Assembly (NCBI GenBank): GCA_963742345.1
Contig: CAVULO010000009.1
Location: 1 to 64,000, forward strand
Direction of reading: 5' to 3'
DNA length: 64,000 bases
DNA from: Pseudolabrys sp963742345
GTDB lineage: Bacteria > Pseudomonadota > Alphaproteobacteria > Rhizobiales > Xanthobacteraceae
The translations under genes were made by a program, and so were the position numbers. The stretch's first letter is position 1; every line of letters starts with the position of its first letter. Positions 45,312 to 54,957 of this stretch are shown here, one piece after another. Below the pieces are notes generated by a model that saw only the letters and a list, made by a program, of their open reading frames with translations, was not told the origin of the DNA and ran no database searches.

Positions 45312-45509
45312 ATGGCCCAGGCACACAAGACAATCAAAATTGAACAGGTGGGTAGCCCGCAGCGGCGCCATCACGACCAGCGCGCGACGCTGATCGGGCT
45401 CGGGCTCAACAAGATTGGACGCGTGCGCGACCTACCGGATACGCCGGCGACTCGCGGCATGATCCGCAAGGTGCAGCATCTGGTGCGCGTGGTCGCCGAC
45501 GCAAAGTAA
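45312..45509 (+). CDS. rpmD: 50S ribosomal protein L30
   Basis: The 65-residue protein has IKIEQVGSPQRRHHDQRATL and GLGLNKIGRVRDLPDTPATR, the L30 hallmark. It is of standard length. Confidence 0.95.
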   Translation: MAQAHKTIKIEQVGSPQRRHHDQRATLIGLGLNKIGRVRDLPDTPATRGMIRKVQHLVRVVADAK

Positions 45510-45521
45510 GAGGACAGTACG

Positions 45522-46112
45522 ATGAAACTCAACCAGATTGCCGACAAGCCGGGTGCGCGTAAAAAGCGGATGCGCATCGGCCGTGGCATCGGTTCCGGCA
45601 TGGGTAAGACCGGTGGCCGTGGCGGCAAGGGTCAGACCGCGCGTACAGGTGTGCGCATTAAGGGCTTCGAAGGCGGCCAGATGCCCCTGCATCGCCGCTT
45701 GCCAAAGCGCGGTTTCCGCAACACGTCGTTCGCGGTCAAGCTCAACGAAATTAATGTTGGCAAAGTGCAAGCGGCGATCGACGCCGGCTTGATCGATGCC
45801 AAGGCTCCTGTTGATGCCGCAACCATGGTCAAGGCAGGGCTGATGCGGCGCGAGAAGGCTGGCGTGAAGCTCCTCGGTGACGGCGAACTCAAGAGCAAGA
45901 TCGAATTTTCGGTGTGGCGCGCCTCGAAATCCGCGATTGCGGCGGTAGAGAAGGCCGGGGGCACTGTAAAGATTCTCGCGCCGGCAAAGGAAGAAGACGC
46001 CGAGCCAAAGGGCAAGAACAAGCGCAAGGCCATGGAAGCGGCCAAGGGCGGTGACAAACCGAGGGGCACCAAGCCCAAGGCGGAAGCGGAAGAAGAGCAG
46101 AAGTCCGAGTAG
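45522..46112 (+). CDS. rplO: 50S ribosomal protein L15 with Lys/Glu tail
   Basis: The L15 core (MKLNQIADKPGARKKRMRIG, RGGKGQTARTGVRIKGFEGG) is followed from about residue 153 by a charged tail (KGKNKRKAMEAAKGGDKPRG), giving 196 residues against roughly 145-160 in relatives. L15 is a late assembly protein. Confidence 0.94.
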   Translation: MKLNQIADKPGARKKRMRIGRGIGSGMGKTGGRGGKGQTARTGVRIKGFEGGQMPLHRRLPKRGFRNTSFAVKLNEINVGKVQAAIDAGLIDAKAPVDAATMVKAGLMRREKAGVKLLGDGELKSKIEFSVWRASKSAIAAVEKAGGTVKILAPAKEEDAEPKGKNKRKAMEAAKGGDKPRGTKPKAEAEEEQKSE

Positions 46113-46287
46113 TTCCTCTCTTGGCGTCGTCGCCCGCGCAAACGGGCGATCCAACTACGGCCTACCGTTTGGCAGGGCCGGCCATATCTAGAGGGTCGCA
46201 GCTACTGGGTGCTCCCGCTGGAGTCGGTCCCGACTGATCGGGACTGAAGCGTGACAGAGACCTGGGCGGGGGCCGAAGGAGCGACTG

Positions 46288-47619
46288 ATGGTTTCGGCGG
46301 CAGAACAACTGGCGGCCAATCTGAATTTCTCGGCGCTTGCCAAGGCCGATGAACTCAAGAAACGCATCTGGTTTACAGTCGGCGCGCTGCTGGTTTATCG
46401 CCTCGGCACCTACATCCCGTTGCCCGGCATCGATCCCAATGCCTGGGAGCAGATCTTCAATACTCAGGCGGGTGGTATTCTCGGCATGTTCAATATGTTT
46501 TCCGGTGGCGGCATCCACCGGATGGCAATATTCGCACTTAATATCATGCCGTACATCTCGGCCTCGATCATTATACAGCTGATGACGACTGTTTCGCCGA
46601 CGCTAGAAGCGCTCAAGAAAGAAGGCGAGCAGGGTCGCAAAATCATGAACCAGTACACCCGGTATCTCACCGTGGTGCTCGCCGCGTTCCAAGCATACGG
46701 CATCGGCGTCGGCCTGGAAGGAACCGGCAATGTAGTCAGCAATCCCGGCATCTTCTTCCTTATGTCCACAACCATCACGCTGGCCGGCGGCACGATGTTC
46801 CTGATGTGGCTGGGCGAGCAGATCACGTCGCGCGGCATCGGCAACGGGATTTCGTTGATTATCTTGTCAGGGATCGTGGCGCAGTTGCCCTCGGCGATCG
46901 CGGGCACTCTTGAACTCGGCCGTCAGGGCGCGTTGTCGACTGGCTTGATCCTTATCGTGATCGTAATGGCGGTCGCGGTTATCGCCTTCATCGTTTTTAT
47001 GGAACGCGCACAGCGCCGCCTTCTGATCCAGTATCCCAAGCGACAGGTTGGCAACCGTATGTTCGAGGGTCAGTCCTCGCATTTGCCACTTAAGCTGAAC
47101 ACCTCGGGTGTGATTCCGCCGATCTTTGCGTCGTCGCTATTGCTGCTGCCGACCACAGTCGCAAATTTCAATGCGGGACAGGGGCCCGGGTGGCTTACCA
47201 CAGTCACAACGCTCCTCGGCCACGGCCGACCGCTGTTCCTCATTCTCTATATCGCGCTGATCGTGTTCTTCGCCTTCTTTTACACGGCGGTAGTATTCAA
47301 TCCGACGGAAACTGCGGACAACCTGAAAAAGCACGGTGGCTTCGTTCCGGGCATCCGGCCGGGCGAGCGAACCGCCGAGTACATCGACTACGTACTTTCG
47401 CGCATTACCGTGGTTGGTGCGCTCTATCTCGCCATCGTCTGCCTCATTCCAGAAATCCTGATTTCCTATGCGGCGGTGCCATTCTATTTTGGCGGCACGT
47501 CGTTGTTGATCGTGGTTAGCGTCACGATGGATACGGTAGCGCAGATCCAGGGCTACCTGCTGGCGCACCAATATGAAGGACTGATCAAGCGCTCGAAGCT
47601 GCGAGGTCGCACGCGATGA
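46288..47619 (+). CDS. secY: Preprotein translocase subunit SecY
   Basis: The 443-residue protein has ten transmembrane segments. The plug and pore regions GILGMFNMFSGGGIHRMAIF, the conserved LMTTVSPTLEALKKEGEQGR and the cytoplasmic loop GFVPGIRPGERTAEYIDYVL are intact. With SecE, whose gene is 30 kb upstream, it forms the protein-conducting channel. The 175-bp gap after rplO contains no other gene. Its stop overlaps the adk start. Confidence 0.97.
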   Translation: MVSAAEQLAANLNFSALAKADELKKRIWFTVGALLVYRLGTYIPLPGIDPNAWEQIFNTQAGGILGMFNMFSGGGIHRMAIFALNIMPYISASIIIQLMTTVSPTLEALKKEGEQGRKIMNQYTRYLTVVLAAFQAYGIGVGLEGTGNVVSNPGIFFLMSTTITLAGGTMFLMWLGEQITSRGIGNGISLIILSGIVAQLPSAIAGTLELGRQGALSTGLILIVIVMAVAVIAFIVFMERAQRRLLIQYPKRQVGNRMFEGQSSHLPLKLNTSGVIPPIFASSLLLLPTTVANFNAGQGPGWLTTVTTLLGHGRPLFLILYIALIVFFAFFYTAVVFNPTETADNLKKHGGFVPGIRPGERTAEYIDYVLSRITVVGALYLAIVCLIPEILISYAAVPFYFGGTSLLIVVSVTMDTVAQIQGYLLAHQYEGLIKRSKLRGRTR

Positions 47620-48407
47620 GATTGATCCTGCTCGGCCCGCCGGGGGCGGGGAAGGGCACGCAAGCGCAGCGTCTGATAGCCAAGCACGGAATTGTACAGC
47701 TCTCGACCGGCGACATGTTGCGCGCAGCGGTTGCGGCCGGTACGCCGGTCGGTCTGCGCGCCAAAAGTATCATGGATCGAGGTGAGCTGGTGCCCGACGA
47801 GGTCGTTGTGGCAATTATCGCTGATCGCATCGACCAGCCTGACGCACGCGGGTTTGTACTTGATGGTTTTCCGCGCACCGTGCCGCAGGCTCAGGCGCTC
47901 GACCGCCTGTTGGCCGAGCGTGGCCTCAAACTCGACGCGGTGATCGAACTGAAGGTCGACGAGGGCATCCTGCTCAAGCGCATCGAAAAGCGGGTGGCGG
48001 AGATGGCCGCTCGCGGAGAAAAGATTCGCGCCGACGACAATCCGGAGGTGCTCAAGGGGCGGCTCTCGGCCTACCGCGCACAAACCGCACCCCTCACGGG
48101 TTACTACGCCGACAAGGGCATGCTCAGGGCCGTAGACGGCATGGCGGCAATTGACGAGGTCACAGCGGAGATTGACCGCCTACTGCGTCCCGCAAAGGCT
48201 GTCAGGCCCAAGGGTGCGGCTAAATCGCGGCGACGGAAGGTCAAAACAGCCAAAAGGGGCAAACGCGGCGGACGGGCCAAAAAGGCCAAGCGGAGCACTC
48301 CCAAGGGCTCGGCACGCCGGCAGCGTCCAAGCAGGGTCAAGCGCAGCGCGAACAAGCCGGGAAAGCGCAAAAACCGTACCCGACGGAGGTTGACGAAGGC
48401 GCGATGA
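47616..48407 (+). CDS. adk: Adenylate kinase with long basic C-terminal tail
   Basis: Residues 1-190 are a short-type adenylate kinase: P-loop GPPGAGKGTQAQRL, STGDMLRAAVAAGTPVGLRA and LDGFPRTVPQAQALD. It interconverts ATP, ADP and AMP. The expected LID zinc domain is replaced by the compact form. Residues about 192-263 are almost entirely Lys, Arg, Ala, Gly and Pro (KAVRPKGAAKSRRRKVKTAK), like a histone H1 tail. The tail is in frame with a clean stop and is absent from typical relatives. ATG 47616 overlaps the secY stop. Confidence 0.93.
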   Translation: MRLILLGPPGAGKGTQAQRLIAKHGIVQLSTGDMLRAAVAAGTPVGLRAKSIMDRGELVPDEVVVAIIADRIDQPDARGFVLDGFPRTVPQAQALDRLLAERGLKLDAVIELKVDEGILLKRIEKRVAEMAARGEKIRADDNPEVLKGRLSAYRAQTAPLTGYYADKGMLRAVDGMAAIDEVTAEIDRLLRPAKAVRPKGAAKSRRRKVKTAKRGKRGGRAKKAKRSTPKGSARRQRPSRVKRSANKPGKRKNRTRRRLTKAR

Positions 48408-48559
48408 ATCCCTTAATAAGCTGCACATTCAGGAGTTTGACGCGATGCCGGGCCCCAACGAGGCGGGGACGGGCGTCGTGTTACGCTTTGCGCTATCCCC
48501 TTCCAGGGACACGAGAATTTGGCGCGGTTCGCGCCGTCGGCCGGTATAGGAGAGGCTAA

Positions 48560-48943
48560 GTGGCTCGTATCGCGGGTGTCAATCTACCCACCAATAAGCG
48601 CGTGGTGATCGCGCTTCAGTACATCCATGGCATCGGGCCCAAGATCGCCCGCGAAATCGTGAGCAAAGTTAATCTGCCGGCCGAGCGGCGGGTGTCGCAG
48701 CTCACCGACGCCGAGGTGCTGCAGATCCGCGAAATGATCGACCGCGACTACATGGTCGAAGGCGACCTCCGGCGTGAAGTTCAACTGAACATCAAACGGC
48801 TGATGGACCTTGGGTGCTATCGCGGCCTGCGTCATCGCAAGGGCCTCCCGGTTCGTGGCCAGCGAACCCATACAAATGCGCGGACCCGCAAGGGGCCGGC
48901 CAAGACGATTGCCGGCAAAAAGAAGACTACGGGACCGACTTGA
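48560..48943 (+). CDS. rpsM: 30S ribosomal protein S13
   Basis: GTG 48560 follows AGGAGAGG and gives 127 residues, slightly longer than usual at the C-terminus. RIAGVNLPTNKRVVIALQYI and RGQRTHTNARTRKGPAKTIA are diagnostic. It contacts the P-site tRNA and L5. Confidence 0.96.
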   Translation: MARIAGVNLPTNKRVVIALQYIHGIGPKIAREIVSKVNLPAERRVSQLTDAEVLQIREMIDRDYMVEGDLRREVQLNIKRLMDLGCYRGLRHRKGLPVRGQRTHTNARTRKGPAKTIAGKKKTTGPT

Positions 48944-48996
48944 TAACAGGATGAGCCCCGCGCCGACCACGGCGCACGGGCGCGAAAGGATTGAGA

Positions 48997-49386
48997 ATGG
49001 GTAAGGAAGCCACCCGCGTCCGCAGGCGCGAACGAAAGAACATCGCCTCGGGCGTCGCGCATGTCGCCGCCTCGTTCAACAATACCATGATCACCATCAC
49101 CGACGCGCAGGGCAACACGATCGCCTGGTCGTCGGCGGGGACCATGGGTTTCAAGGGCTCGCGCAAATCGACGCCCTACGCTGCACAGGTCGCTGCCGAA
49201 GATGCCGCCAAGAAAGCCCAGGAGCACGGCATGCGTACCCTCGAAGTCGAAGTGTCGGGCCCCGGTTCTGGCCGCGAGTCGGCGCTGCGCTCGCTGCAGG
49301 CTGCCGGGTTTACAATTACCTCGATCCGGGACGTGACAACGATTCCGCACAACGGTTGCCGGCCGCGAAAACGTCGTCGCGTGTGA
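48997..49386 (+). CDS. rpsK: 30S ribosomal protein S11
   Basis: ATG 48997 gives 129 residues with VAASFNNTMITITDAQGNTI and TTIPHNGCRPRKRRRV at the end, as in the family. It sits in the platform near the E site. An in-frame TTG six bases upstream is less likely. Confidence 0.97.
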   Translation: MGKEATRVRRRERKNIASGVAHVAASFNNTMITITDAQGNTIAWSSAGTMGFKGSRKSTPYAAQVAAEDAAKKAQEHGMRTLEVEVSGPGSGRESALRSLQAAGFTITSIRDVTTIPHNGCRPRKRRRV

Positions 49387-49502
49387 TGGTTTGCTTCGTG
49401 CGGGCCTCGTGTCCCGCGCGCGTACTACCGCCGAGATTTTCCCCACGCGGCGGGTGGGGTGCGCTAGGCGCGAGAAGGCCGCGCCGCTGAAAAGGTGAAG
49501 AC

Positions 49503-50519
49503 GTGATCCAGAAGAATTGGCAGGAATTGATCAGGCCGAACAAGCTCCAGGTTTCCGCGGGCGGTGACGCCGCGCGGATTGCAACGGTGGTTGCCGAGCC
49601 GCTCGAACGCGGTTTCGGCGTCACGCTCGGCAATGCGCTGCGGCGCATTCTATTGTCCTCGCTGCAAGGCTCCGCAGTGCAATCGGTGCATATTGACGGC
49701 GTGTTGCACGAGTTCTCCTCGATCGCAGGCGTGCGCGAGGACGTCACCGACATGGTGCTCAACATCAAGGACATCGCCATCAAGATGCAGGGCGAAGGTC
49801 CCAAGCGGATGGTCGTCAAGAAGCAGGGGCCCGGCACGGTCACTGCCGGCGATATCCAGACCGTCGGCGATGTGGTCGTACTCAACCCCGACCTAATTCT
49901 CTGCACTCTCGACGAGGGCGCCGAGATTCGTATGGAGTTCACCGTCAACACTGGCAAAGGTTATGTGCCCGCGGAGCGCAACCGTCCCGAGGACGCGCCG
50001 ATCGGCCTTATTCCGGTCGACAGTCTCTACTCGCCGGTGCGCAAGGTCTCCTACAAAGTCGAGAATACCCGCGAAGGTCAGATCCTGGACTACGACAAGC
50101 TGACCATGACCATCGAGACCAACGGTGCGGTAACGCCGGAGGATTCGCTCGCCTATGCCGCACGTATTCTTCAGGATCAGCTGAACGTATTCGTGAATTT
50201 CGAGGAGCCCCGCAAGGAGGCCGCCGCCGAGACAATTCCGGATCTGGCCTTCAACCCGGCCTTCCTCAAGAAGGTGGACGAGCTCGAGTTGTCGGTGCGC
50301 TCAGCCAACTGCCTGAAGAACGACAACATCGTTTATATCGGCGACCTTGTGCAGAAGAGCGAAGCAGAAATGCTGCGCACGCCGAATTTCGGGCGCAAGT
50401 CGCTCAACGAGATCAAGGAAGTGCTGGCGCAGATGGGCCTGCACCTCGGCATGGAAGTGCCTGGCTGGCCCCCGGAGAACATCGAAGAGCTCGCCAAGCG
50501 TTTCGAGGACCATTACTAA
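49503..50519 (+). CDS. rpoA: DNA-directed RNA polymerase subunit alpha
   Basis: GTG 49503 follows AAAGGTGAAG and gives 338 residues. The N-terminal domain has EPLERGFGVTLGNALRRILL and assembles the core enzyme. The C-terminal domain (LELSVRSANCLKNDNIVYIG, NFGRKSLNEIKEVLAQMGL) contacts UP elements and activators. Confidence 0.97.
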   Translation: MIQKNWQELIRPNKLQVSAGGDAARIATVVAEPLERGFGVTLGNALRRILLSSLQGSAVQSVHIDGVLHEFSSIAGVREDVTDMVLNIKDIAIKMQGEGPKRMVVKKQGPGTVTAGDIQTVGDVVVLNPDLILCTLDEGAEIRMEFTVNTGKGYVPAERNRPEDAPIGLIPVDSLYSPVRKVSYKVENTREGQILDYDKLTMTIETNGAVTPEDSLAYAARILQDQLNVFVNFEEPRKEAAAETIPDLAFNPAFLKKVDELELSVRSANCLKNDNIVYIGDLVQKSEAEMLRTPNFGRKSLNEIKEVLAQMGLHLGMEVPGWPPENIEELAKRFEDHY

Positions 50520-50648
50520 ACCGTACCCCTGCCGCCGTGGCCGGGGCTTGTCTCCGCGCCTCTCGATGAGAGGACCACGGCATGGCCCGCCTGAGGCGGG
50601 ATGCCCAGCACAAGGCGGGGCATGACATGAGGACTGAGGAGTTAGGCG

Positions 50649-51080
50649 ATGCGTCACGGCAAGGTTCACCGCAAGCTCAACCGTACGGCGGAGCATCGCA
50701 AGGCAATGTTCGCCAATATGGCCGCATCGCTGATCAAGCACGAACAGATCATCACCACACTGCCGAAAGCGAAAGAGCTGCGTCCGATCGTCGAGAAGCT
50801 CGTTACGCTTGCGAAAAAGGGTGGGCTGCATGCCCGTCGTCAGGCGATCGCCGAAATCCGCGACGTCACGCAGGTCAAGAAACTCTTTGAGGTGATCGGT
50901 CCGCGCTACAAGGGCCGTGACGGCGGCTATACCCGCATCATGAAGGCCGGTTTCCGCTACGGCGACAACGCGGCGAAAGCTGTGATCGAATTCGTCGACC
51001 GCGATGTCGAGGCCAAGGGTAAGGATTCCGGGCCGGTGCAGAAAAAGAAGGTCGAAGACGAGGCGACGGCCGCCGCCTGA
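50649..51080 (+). CDS. rplQ: 50S ribosomal protein L17
   Basis: The core MRHGKVHRKLNRTAEHRKAM and LFEVIGPRYKGRDGGYTRIM is typical. Residues 119-143 add a short Lys/Glu/Ala tail. The gap before it (50520-50648) contains only GC hairpins. It ends the alpha operon and is followed by a terminator. Confidence 0.96.
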   Translation: MRHGKVHRKLNRTAEHRKAMFANMAASLIKHEQIITTLPKAKELRPIVEKLVTLAKKGGLHARRQAIAEIRDVTQVKKLFEVIGPRYKGRDGGYTRIMKAGFRYGDNAAKAVIEFVDRDVEAKGKDSGPVQKKKVEDEATAAA

Positions 51081-51106
51081 ACTCTTTAGTTGCAATAAAA
51101 TATCAA

Positions 51107-51140
51107 AACGGGCGGCGCCGTCGTGCCGCCCTTTTTATTT
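51107..51140 (+). terminator. Rho-independent terminator after rplQ
   Basis: GGGCGGC (51110-51116) and GCCGCCC (51125-51131) pair and are followed by TTTTTATTT. This is the clearest terminator in the window and closes the ribosomal supercluster. Confidence 0.92.
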
Positions 51141-51205
51141 GCGGGGCAATGGTGGATGGGTATGATTGCACCCCGTCAGCGGCCTTGGTTTCAGTGGGAG
51201 GATTT

Positions 51206-52063
51206 ATGAAAATTCGCACGGGATTGGTTGCATTGGCATTCGCTGCAGTGCTGGCCGGCGCAGCCCATGCGCAGCCTGCGCAATCTGATCTGGTCAAGCG
51301 CGGCGACTATCTTGTCAATGGCATCATGACCTGCGGAAATTGCCACTCACCAAAAGGTCCGCCCGCGGCGGTCGCCGGCAAGGATTTTTCCGGCGGCCTG
51401 TCTTGGGACGAGCCGCCGTTCAAAGTGACCGCGCCGAACATCACGCCGGATAAAGACACCGGCATCGGTACCTGGACCGACGCCGACATCAAAAAAGTGA
51501 TGCGCACAGGCATCCGTCCGAACGATGTGCATGTCGCGATGATCATGCCAACCGGTTTTTATCACATCATGACCGACCGCGATCTCGACGCCGTTGTCGC
51601 TTACTTGCGCACGCTCAAGCCGGTGAACAATAAATCTGCGGATCCGATCTACAAGATGCCGCAGGTCGAGCACGTGATCCCGGGCGGTGAAAAGCCGTTC
51701 ACCGAAGGAATGATGAGCGACAAGCTCAAGAAGGGTTTCTATCTCACGACCATCGCGCATTGCATGGAATGTCATACGCCGATGGAGAGGGGCGTACGCC
51801 AGTGGGGCACACGCCTGGGTGCCGGCGGATTCGAATTCCCCGGTCCTTGGGGCATTTCTGTTTCGCGCAACATCACATCGAGCAAGACCAAGGGCATAGG
51901 CTCTTGGACCGACGATGACATCAAGCGTGCGATCACTGCCGGTGTCGACCGCGAGGGCAAGAAGCTCAAGCCGCCGATGGGTTACCAATATTATGCAACG
52001 CTCACGCCAGATGATCTCGATGCGATTGTGGCGTACCTACGGACTGTGCCGGCGCTGGAATAG
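51206..52063 (+). CDS. Periplasmic diheme cytochrome c
   Basis: ATG 51206 follows GGGAGGATTT and gives 285 residues with a signal peptide ending AHAQ. Two CxxCH haem sites are present, CGNCH near residue 46 and CMECH near 190, each followed by a class I cytochrome c repeat with TPDKDTGIGTWTDADIKKVM and TKGIGSWTDDDIKRAI. The design matches electron-accepting subunits related to those of membrane gluconate or alcohol dehydrogenases. No dehydrogenase is adjacent, so the electron donor is unknown. Confidence 0.88.
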   Translation: MKIRTGLVALAFAAVLAGAAHAQPAQSDLVKRGDYLVNGIMTCGNCHSPKGPPAAVAGKDFSGGLSWDEPPFKVTAPNITPDKDTGIGTWTDADIKKVMRTGIRPNDVHVAMIMPTGFYHIMTDRDLDAVVAYLRTLKPVNNKSADPIYKMPQVEHVIPGGEKPFTEGMMSDKLKKGFYLTTIAHCMECHTPMERGVRQWGTRLGAGGFEFPGPWGISVSRNITSSKTKGIGSWTDDDIKRAITAGVDREGKKLKPPMGYQYYATLTPDDLDAIVAYLRTVPALE

Positions 52064-52231
52064 GCCTTTGGGGCCGACATCCGGAGGTGCGAGCCCATTT
52101 GTGCTGGAGCCTCGATGGTGACCGGTCGTCCTTCGGGGCCGGCCTATGGCTGGCGCCTCGGATGACGGGGACGGCCTTCATTTAACCCTTTGAGAAGCCT
52201 ATATCTCCGTCATTCACCGGGATTCGAAACG

Positions 52232-53626
52232 ATGCGCCTTAGAAGTCTGACCGCCATCCTGATTGCTGCCATCACGTTCGCGGCGACGGCAATGGCGCAA
52301 GAGCGGCGGCTTCCGACGCAATCGGAGCTGCGGTTGTCCTATGCGCCGGTGGTGCAGCACGTGGCTCCGGCGGTGGTCAATGTCTATGCCGCCAAGGTGG
52401 TACAGAACCGCAATCCGCTGTTGGACGATCCGATCTTCCGGCGGTTCTTCGGTGGTCCCGGTGGCGGCGGTGGCAGTCAGCTGCAACGCTCCCTTGGGTC
52501 AGGTGTGATCATCGACGCCGCCGGTTTGGTCGTGACCAACAATCACGTCATTGAAGGTGCGGACGAAGTAAAGGTCTCGCTTGCCGACAAACGCGAGTTC
52601 GAGGCCACGCTGGTGCTCAAGGACCCGCGCACCGATCTTGCGGTGCTTCGCATCAAGGACGGGCGCGAGCGATTTCCCGTGCTCGACTTTGCCGATTCGG
52701 ACGCATTGCAGGTCGGCGATGTCGTGCTGGCCATCGGCAATCCGTTCGGTGTCGGGCAGACGGTCACGCACGGGATCGTATCGGCGTTGGCGCGTACACA
52801 AGTGGGTATTTCTGACTACCGCTTCTTCATCCAGACCGATGCGGCGATCAATCCGGGTAATTCAGGTGGCGCACTCGTCGATTTGACCGGCAAGTTGATT
52901 GGAATCAACACCGCAATCTTCTCCCGATCGGGCGGCTCGCAAGGCGTAGGTTTCGCAATTCCGGCCAACATGGTGCGAGTGGTGGTGGCCTCCGCCAAGA
53001 CTGGCGGCAGTGCGGTGGTGCGGCCATGGCTCGGCGCTAAATTGCAAGCTGTCACAGCTGAAATCGCCGACAGCATGGGTCTCAAACGTCCGACGGGCGC
53101 ATTGGTCGCCAATGTGGCGACGGACAGTCCGGCGGCCCGCGCGGGCGTCAAGGCGGGCGATCTGATCGTTTCGGTGGACGGGCAGGACGTCGATGACCCT
53201 AACGCTTTCGACTATCGGTTCGCCACGAAGCCGATCGGCGGCAGCGCCCGCCTGGGGCTGCTGCGGGCGGGGCGTGAACAGACGGCGACGGTCGCCTTGC
53301 AAAGCGCGCCGGAGACGCCCCGCGATGAAATCGTGATCCGATCGCGCTCACCGTTTTCAGGCGTCAAGATTGCCAATCTTTCGCCAGCGCTCGTCGACGA
53401 ATTGCAACTGCAAAATGTCGATCAGGGTGTCGCTATCGTCGACGTCGACGCCGGCTCCTACGCCAGCAATCTCGGCTTTCAGCGGGGCGACGTGATTGAA
53501 GAAGTTAACGGCGAGCGTATTGGCAAAACCCGCGACCTTGAACGTTTGACCAACACGCCTAATCGCAGCTGGCGCATTGTTATCGTGCGCGGTGGACAGA
53601 AGATCTCCGCGGTGTTCAGCGGATGA
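52232..53626 (+). CDS. HtrA/Deg-family periplasmic serine protease
   Basis: From ATG 52232 the protein has 464 residues with a signal peptide (to about residue 22, AMAQ). The trypsin-like domain has His in VTNNHVIEGADEV, Asp in DPRTDLAVLR and Ser in NPGNSGGALVDL. Two PDZ domains follow (GALVANVATDSPAARAGVKA, then GVAIVDVDAGSYASNLGFQR). It degrades or refolds damaged envelope proteins. Its last bases overlap the start of rarA. Confidence 0.92.
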   Translation: MRLRSLTAILIAAITFAATAMAQERRLPTQSELRLSYAPVVQHVAPAVVNVYAAKVVQNRNPLLDDPIFRRFFGGPGGGGGSQLQRSLGSGVIIDAAGLVVTNNHVIEGADEVKVSLADKREFEATLVLKDPRTDLAVLRIKDGRERFPVLDFADSDALQVGDVVLAIGNPFGVGQTVTHGIVSALARTQVGISDYRFFIQTDAAINPGNSGGALVDLTGKLIGINTAIFSRSGGSQGVGFAIPANMVRVVVASAKTGGSAVVRPWLGAKLQAVTAEIADSMGLKRPTGALVANVATDSPAARAGVKAGDLIVSVDGQDVDDPNAFDYRFATKPIGGSARLGLLRAGREQTATVALQSAPETPRDEIVIRSRSPFSGVKIANLSPALVDELQLQNVDQGVAIVDVDAGSYASNLGFQRGDVIEEVNGERIGKTRDLERLTNTPNRSWRIVIVRGGQKISAVFSG

Positions 53627-54957
53627 CCCCGCGCGCAAAAACGAGCGGCCCAAACCTGTTTGCCGCTGCGGGCCTCGACAAAGGCGCGCCGCGTCCGCTT
53701 GCCGACAAGCTCAGGCCACAGAAACTCGACGAGGTCGTCGGCCAGGGCCATTTGCTCGGGCCGGATGGCGCACTCTCCCGAATGCTGGCGACACGCTCGT
53801 TGGGTTCGCTGGTGTTCTGGGGTCCGCCCGGCACCGGCAAGACGACCGTCGCGCGCCTGCTCGCCCAGGCGACCGACCTGCATTTCGAGCAAATCTCGGC
53901 CATCTTCACCGGCGTCGCTGACCTCAAGAAGGTGTTCGAGGAGGCGCGCCGGCGCCGCGAAATGGGGCAGGGCACGCTGCTATTTGTCGACGAGATTCAT
54001 CGCTTCAACCGCGCCCAGCAGGACAGTTTTCTCCCGGTGATGGAGGACGGCACCATTATTCTGGTCGGCGCCACCACCGAAAACCCGTCTTTCGAGTTGA
54101 ATGCGCCATTGCTTTCCCGCGCGCGCGTGCTGGTTTTCAAATCCCTTGATGAGGAAGCGATCGAGAAGCTGCTCAGGCGCGCCGAGAAGATAGAGGACAG
54201 ACGGCTTCCGCTTGATCCGGCGGCGCGCGAAGCTCTTAAGCGCATGGCCGACGGCGATGGCCGTGCTGCACTTACTCTTGCCGAAGAAGTCTGGCGTGCC
54301 GCGCGCAAGGACGAGCTTTTCGACAGCGCCAAATTGCAGGATATCGTGCAGCGCCGCGCGCCAATTTACGACAAATCGCAGGACGGGCACTACAATCTTA
54401 TCAGCGCGTTGCACAAGTCGGTGCGTGGCTCCGATCCCGATGCAGCGCTTTATTACCTTTGCCGTATGTTGGATGCTGGCGAGCCGCCGCTCTATATCGC
54501 GCGCCGCGTGGTGCGCATGGCGATCGAGGACATCGGCCTGGCCGATCCGCAGGCGATGGTGATAGCCAATGCCGCCAAGGAGGCCTACGATTTTCTGGGA
54601 TCGCCGGAAGGTGAATTGGCGATTGCACAAGCTGTGGTCTATTGCGCTACGGCGCCAAAATCGAATGCCGGCTATGCCGCTTTTGGAGCCGCTATGCGCG
54701 CCGCCAAGGAAGCAGGTTCGCTGCTACCGCCTAAACACATCCTCAATGCGCCGACCAAGCTGATGCAGAATGAGGGTTACGGCCGTGGCTATGCCTACGA
54801 TCATGACGCCGAGGAAGCCTTTTCCGGACAGAACTATTTCCCTGACGGGCTGGAACGGCAGAAGTTTTACGATCCGCCCGAACGCGGGTTTGAACGCGAG
54901 ATCAGAAAACGTTTGGAATACTGGGCGAAGCTGAGGAAAGAACGGGGCGGAGCATGA
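53623..54957 (+). CDS. rarA: Replication-associated recombination protein A (RarA/MgsA)
   Basis: The 444-residue AAA+ ATPase has RPQKLDEVVGQGHLLG, Walker A GPPGTGKTTVARLLA, Walker B LLFVDEIHRFNRAQQD and the sensor VGATTENPSFELNAPLLSRA, plus the C-terminal tetramerisation region. It acts at stalled replication forks together with clamp and SSB functions. ATG 53623 overlaps the protease stop, and its own stop overlaps the pseudouridine synthase start. Confidence 0.95.
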   Translation: MTPRAKTSGPNLFAAAGLDKGAPRPLADKLRPQKLDEVVGQGHLLGPDGALSRMLATRSLGSLVFWGPPGTGKTTVARLLAQATDLHFEQISAIFTGVADLKKVFEEARRRREMGQGTLLFVDEIHRFNRAQQDSFLPVMEDGTIILVGATTENPSFELNAPLLSRARVLVFKSLDEEAIEKLLRRAEKIEDRRLPLDPAAREALKRMADGDGRAALTLAEEVWRAARKDELFDSAKLQDIVQRRAPIYDKSQDGHYNLISALHKSVRGSDPDAALYYLCRMLDAGEPPLYIARRVVRMAIEDIGLADPQAMVIANAAKEAYDFLGSPEGELAIAQAVVYCATAPKSNAGYAAFGAAMRAAKEAGSLLPPKHILNAPTKLMQNEGYGRGYAYDHDAEEAFSGQNYFPDGLERQKFYDPPERGFEREIRKRLEYWAKLRKERGGA

